A stretch of DNA of 12,944 nucleotides from positions 1-12,944 of the forward strand of contig JANQEF010000001.1 in the NCBI GenBank assembly GCA_028278465.1. Direction: 5' to 3'. The notes below the pieces were generated by a model, which saw only the letters and a list, made by a program, of their open reading frames with translations, was not told the origin of the DNA and did no database searches. The stretch is from Dehalococcoidia bacterium. GTDB taxonomy: Bacteria > Chloroflexota > Dehalococcoidia > Lucifugimonadales > Lucifugimonadaceae. Of the stretch, positions 11,883-12,944 are shown one piece after another. The position numbers and the translations under genes are program-made. The first letter of the stretch is position 1, and each line of letters opens with the position of its first letter.

Positions 11883-12944
11883 GTCGATCAAGGTCGGATA
11901 CCTGGCGCGCGTCGAAGGCGAGGCGTCGCTGCTGATCGATGTCGAGCAGGACCGCGTCGAGCGGGTGCAGCTGAAGATCTTCGAGCCGCCGCGGTTCTTC
12001 GAGGCGTTCCTGCGCGGCCGCCAGTACACCGAAGCTCCGGACATCACCGCCCGCATCTGCGGGATCTGTCCCGTGGCGTACCAGATGAGCTCGGTCCACG
12101 CGATGGAAAACGCCTTTGGCGTGAGCGTGGATGGCCAGCTCCGTGCGCTGCGCAGGCTGCTGTACTGCGGCGAGTGGATCGAGAGCCACTGCCTCCACAT
12201 ATTCATGCTCCACGCGCCGGATTTCCTCGGCTATCCGAGCGCGATCGAGATGGCGGAGAAGCACCGGGACGTCGTCGAGACCGGGCTGCGCGTGAAGAAG
12301 GCCGGGAACGACATCGTGACGCTCGTTGGCGGGCGCGAGATACACCCGATTAACGTGCGCGTGGGCGGCTTCTACAGGTCTCCGACGAAGGCGGAGCTGC
12401 AGACGCTCGTGCCGTCGCTCGAGCGGTCACGCGATGAGATGATCGAGGCTGTGAAGTGGAGCGCCGGCCTGCACTTCCAGGACTTCGAGCAAGACTACAC
12501 ATTTGTCTCGCTGAAGCACCTGCACGAGTACCCATTCAACGAGGGCCGGATCGTCAGCAACCGCGGGTTGGACATCGACGCAACCGAGTTCGAGCGGCAC
12601 TTCGTCGAGGACCACGCCGGGTACACGAACGCGCTGCACAGCCACCTGCCTGACGGCTCGAACTACCTGGTTGGACCGCTGGCGCGCTTCAACAACTGCT
12701 TCGAGCAGCTTCCGGACAGCGTAAAGTCGCTGGCGGACAGCGTTTCTGTCGCTCCTCCGGTGCTGAATCCGTTCAAGAGCATCGTGGTGCGCGGGCTCGA
12801 GGTGGTTTACGCGCTCGAAGAGGCGCTGCGGATCATCGACGAGTACGAGCGGCCGCAAAACCCGGTGGTGGATTTCGATGTCAGCGCTTCGGAGGGCCGG
12901 GCCGTGACGGAGGCGCCGCGCGGTAGCCTCTGCCACCGCTATCG
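11869..12944 (+). CDS. NiFe hydrogenase large (alpha) subunit, 3' end beyond the window
   Basis: The frame beginning with TTG 11869 stays open to the last base, giving at least 358 residues; family members are usually about 420-430. The first residues MPQSKSIKVGYLARVEGEASLLI fit the family (K-V-x-x-L-x-R-V-E-G-E). The first nickel-binding motif RICGICP (Cys 64 and 67) is present, followed by VAYQMSSVHAME and GEWIESHCLHIF. The second nickel motif (DPCxxC near the C-terminus) and the protease-processed tail are outside. TTG is chosen because no ATG or GTG is available before the conserved N-terminus, and GAGGAG lies about 10 bases upstream. It overlaps the small subunit by 14 bases. It catalyses reversible H2 oxidation/proton reduction and is the last visible gene of the operon. 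Maturation genes are not in the window. Confidence 0.94.
   Translation, partial: MPQSKSIKVGYLARVEGEASLLIDVEQDRVERVQLKIFEPPRFFEAFLRGRQYTEAPDITARICGICPVAYQMSSVHAMENAFGVSVDGQLRALRRLLYCGEWIESHCLHIFMLHAPDFLGYPSAIEMAEKHRDVVETGLRVKKAGNDIVTLVGGREIHPINVRVGGFYRSPTKAELQTLVPSLERSRDEMIEAVKWSAGLHFQDFEQDYTFVSLKHLHEYPFNEGRIVSNRGLDIDATEFERHFVEDHAGYTNALHSHLPDGSNYLVGPLARFNNCFEQLPDSVKSLADSVSVAPPVLNPFKSIVVRGLEVVYALEEALRIIDEYERPQNPVVDFDVSASEGRAVTEAPRGSLCHRY

Overview
The window is a high-GC bacterial segment with dense, mostly single-gene units separated by unusually repeat-rich gaps. The gene mix suggests a Chloroflexota genome of the Dehalococcoidia/SAR202 kind: a luciferase-like F420/flavin monooxygenase, a glucarate dehydratase-like enolase, a DUF1800/NHL/DUF1501 cluster, rhamnose mutarotase-like proteins and a group 3b-like NiFe hydrogenase, with repeats of the 'GTCATCCCGACC' and 'CCCTTCGACTTCGCTCAGGG' kind in the gaps. 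This placement is inference from gene content and repeat style; there is no rRNA or marker gene here.

Layout. (1) 1-609 (+): the 3' end of a glucarate dehydratase-like enzyme. (2) 969-6653 (-): four genes read leftward. In transcription order they are DUF1800 (5199-6653), a six-blade NHL propeller (3859-4878), a DUF1501 protein with a TTG start (2447-3586) and an LLM-class oxidoreductase (969-1922). A good sigma70-type promoter precedes DUF1800. (3) 6934-7849: two divergent rhamnose mutarotase-family genes share a 253-base regulatory gap that contains a perfect palindrome, an inverted repeat and a candidate promoter. (4) 8627-12944 (+): a compact, overlapping operon for a cytoplasmic multi-subunit NiFe hydrogenase. 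The order is iron-sulfur beta subunit, a stand-alone cyclic-nucleotide-binding-fold protein, FAD/NAD(P)/2Fe-2S gamma subunit, 3x[4Fe-4S] small subunit, and NiFe large subunit. The large subunit starts with TTG, overlaps the gene before it and runs off the right edge.

How the genes work together. In the hydrogenase, electrons should pass between NAD(P)H at the FAD subunit and H2/H+ at the NiFe site through the beta and small subunits. The CNBD protein, embedded with 11-14 base overlaps on each side, is probably a dedicated accessory or sensor. The mutarotases and the enolase-superfamily dehydratase suggest use of deoxysugars or sugar acids. DUF1800 and DUF1501 are a recurrent pair of unknown function; here both lack export signals and enclose an NHL protein.

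The gaps at 610-968, 1923-2446, 3587-3858, 4879-5198 and 7850-8572 are mosaics of at least four short palindromic repeat families, called A-D here. Two composite copies of about 200 bases (4894-5092 and 8051-8253) lie in opposite orientation about 3 kb apart. The two gaps that carry candidate promoters (6654-6933, 7276-7528) and the hydrogenase operon are free of these families.
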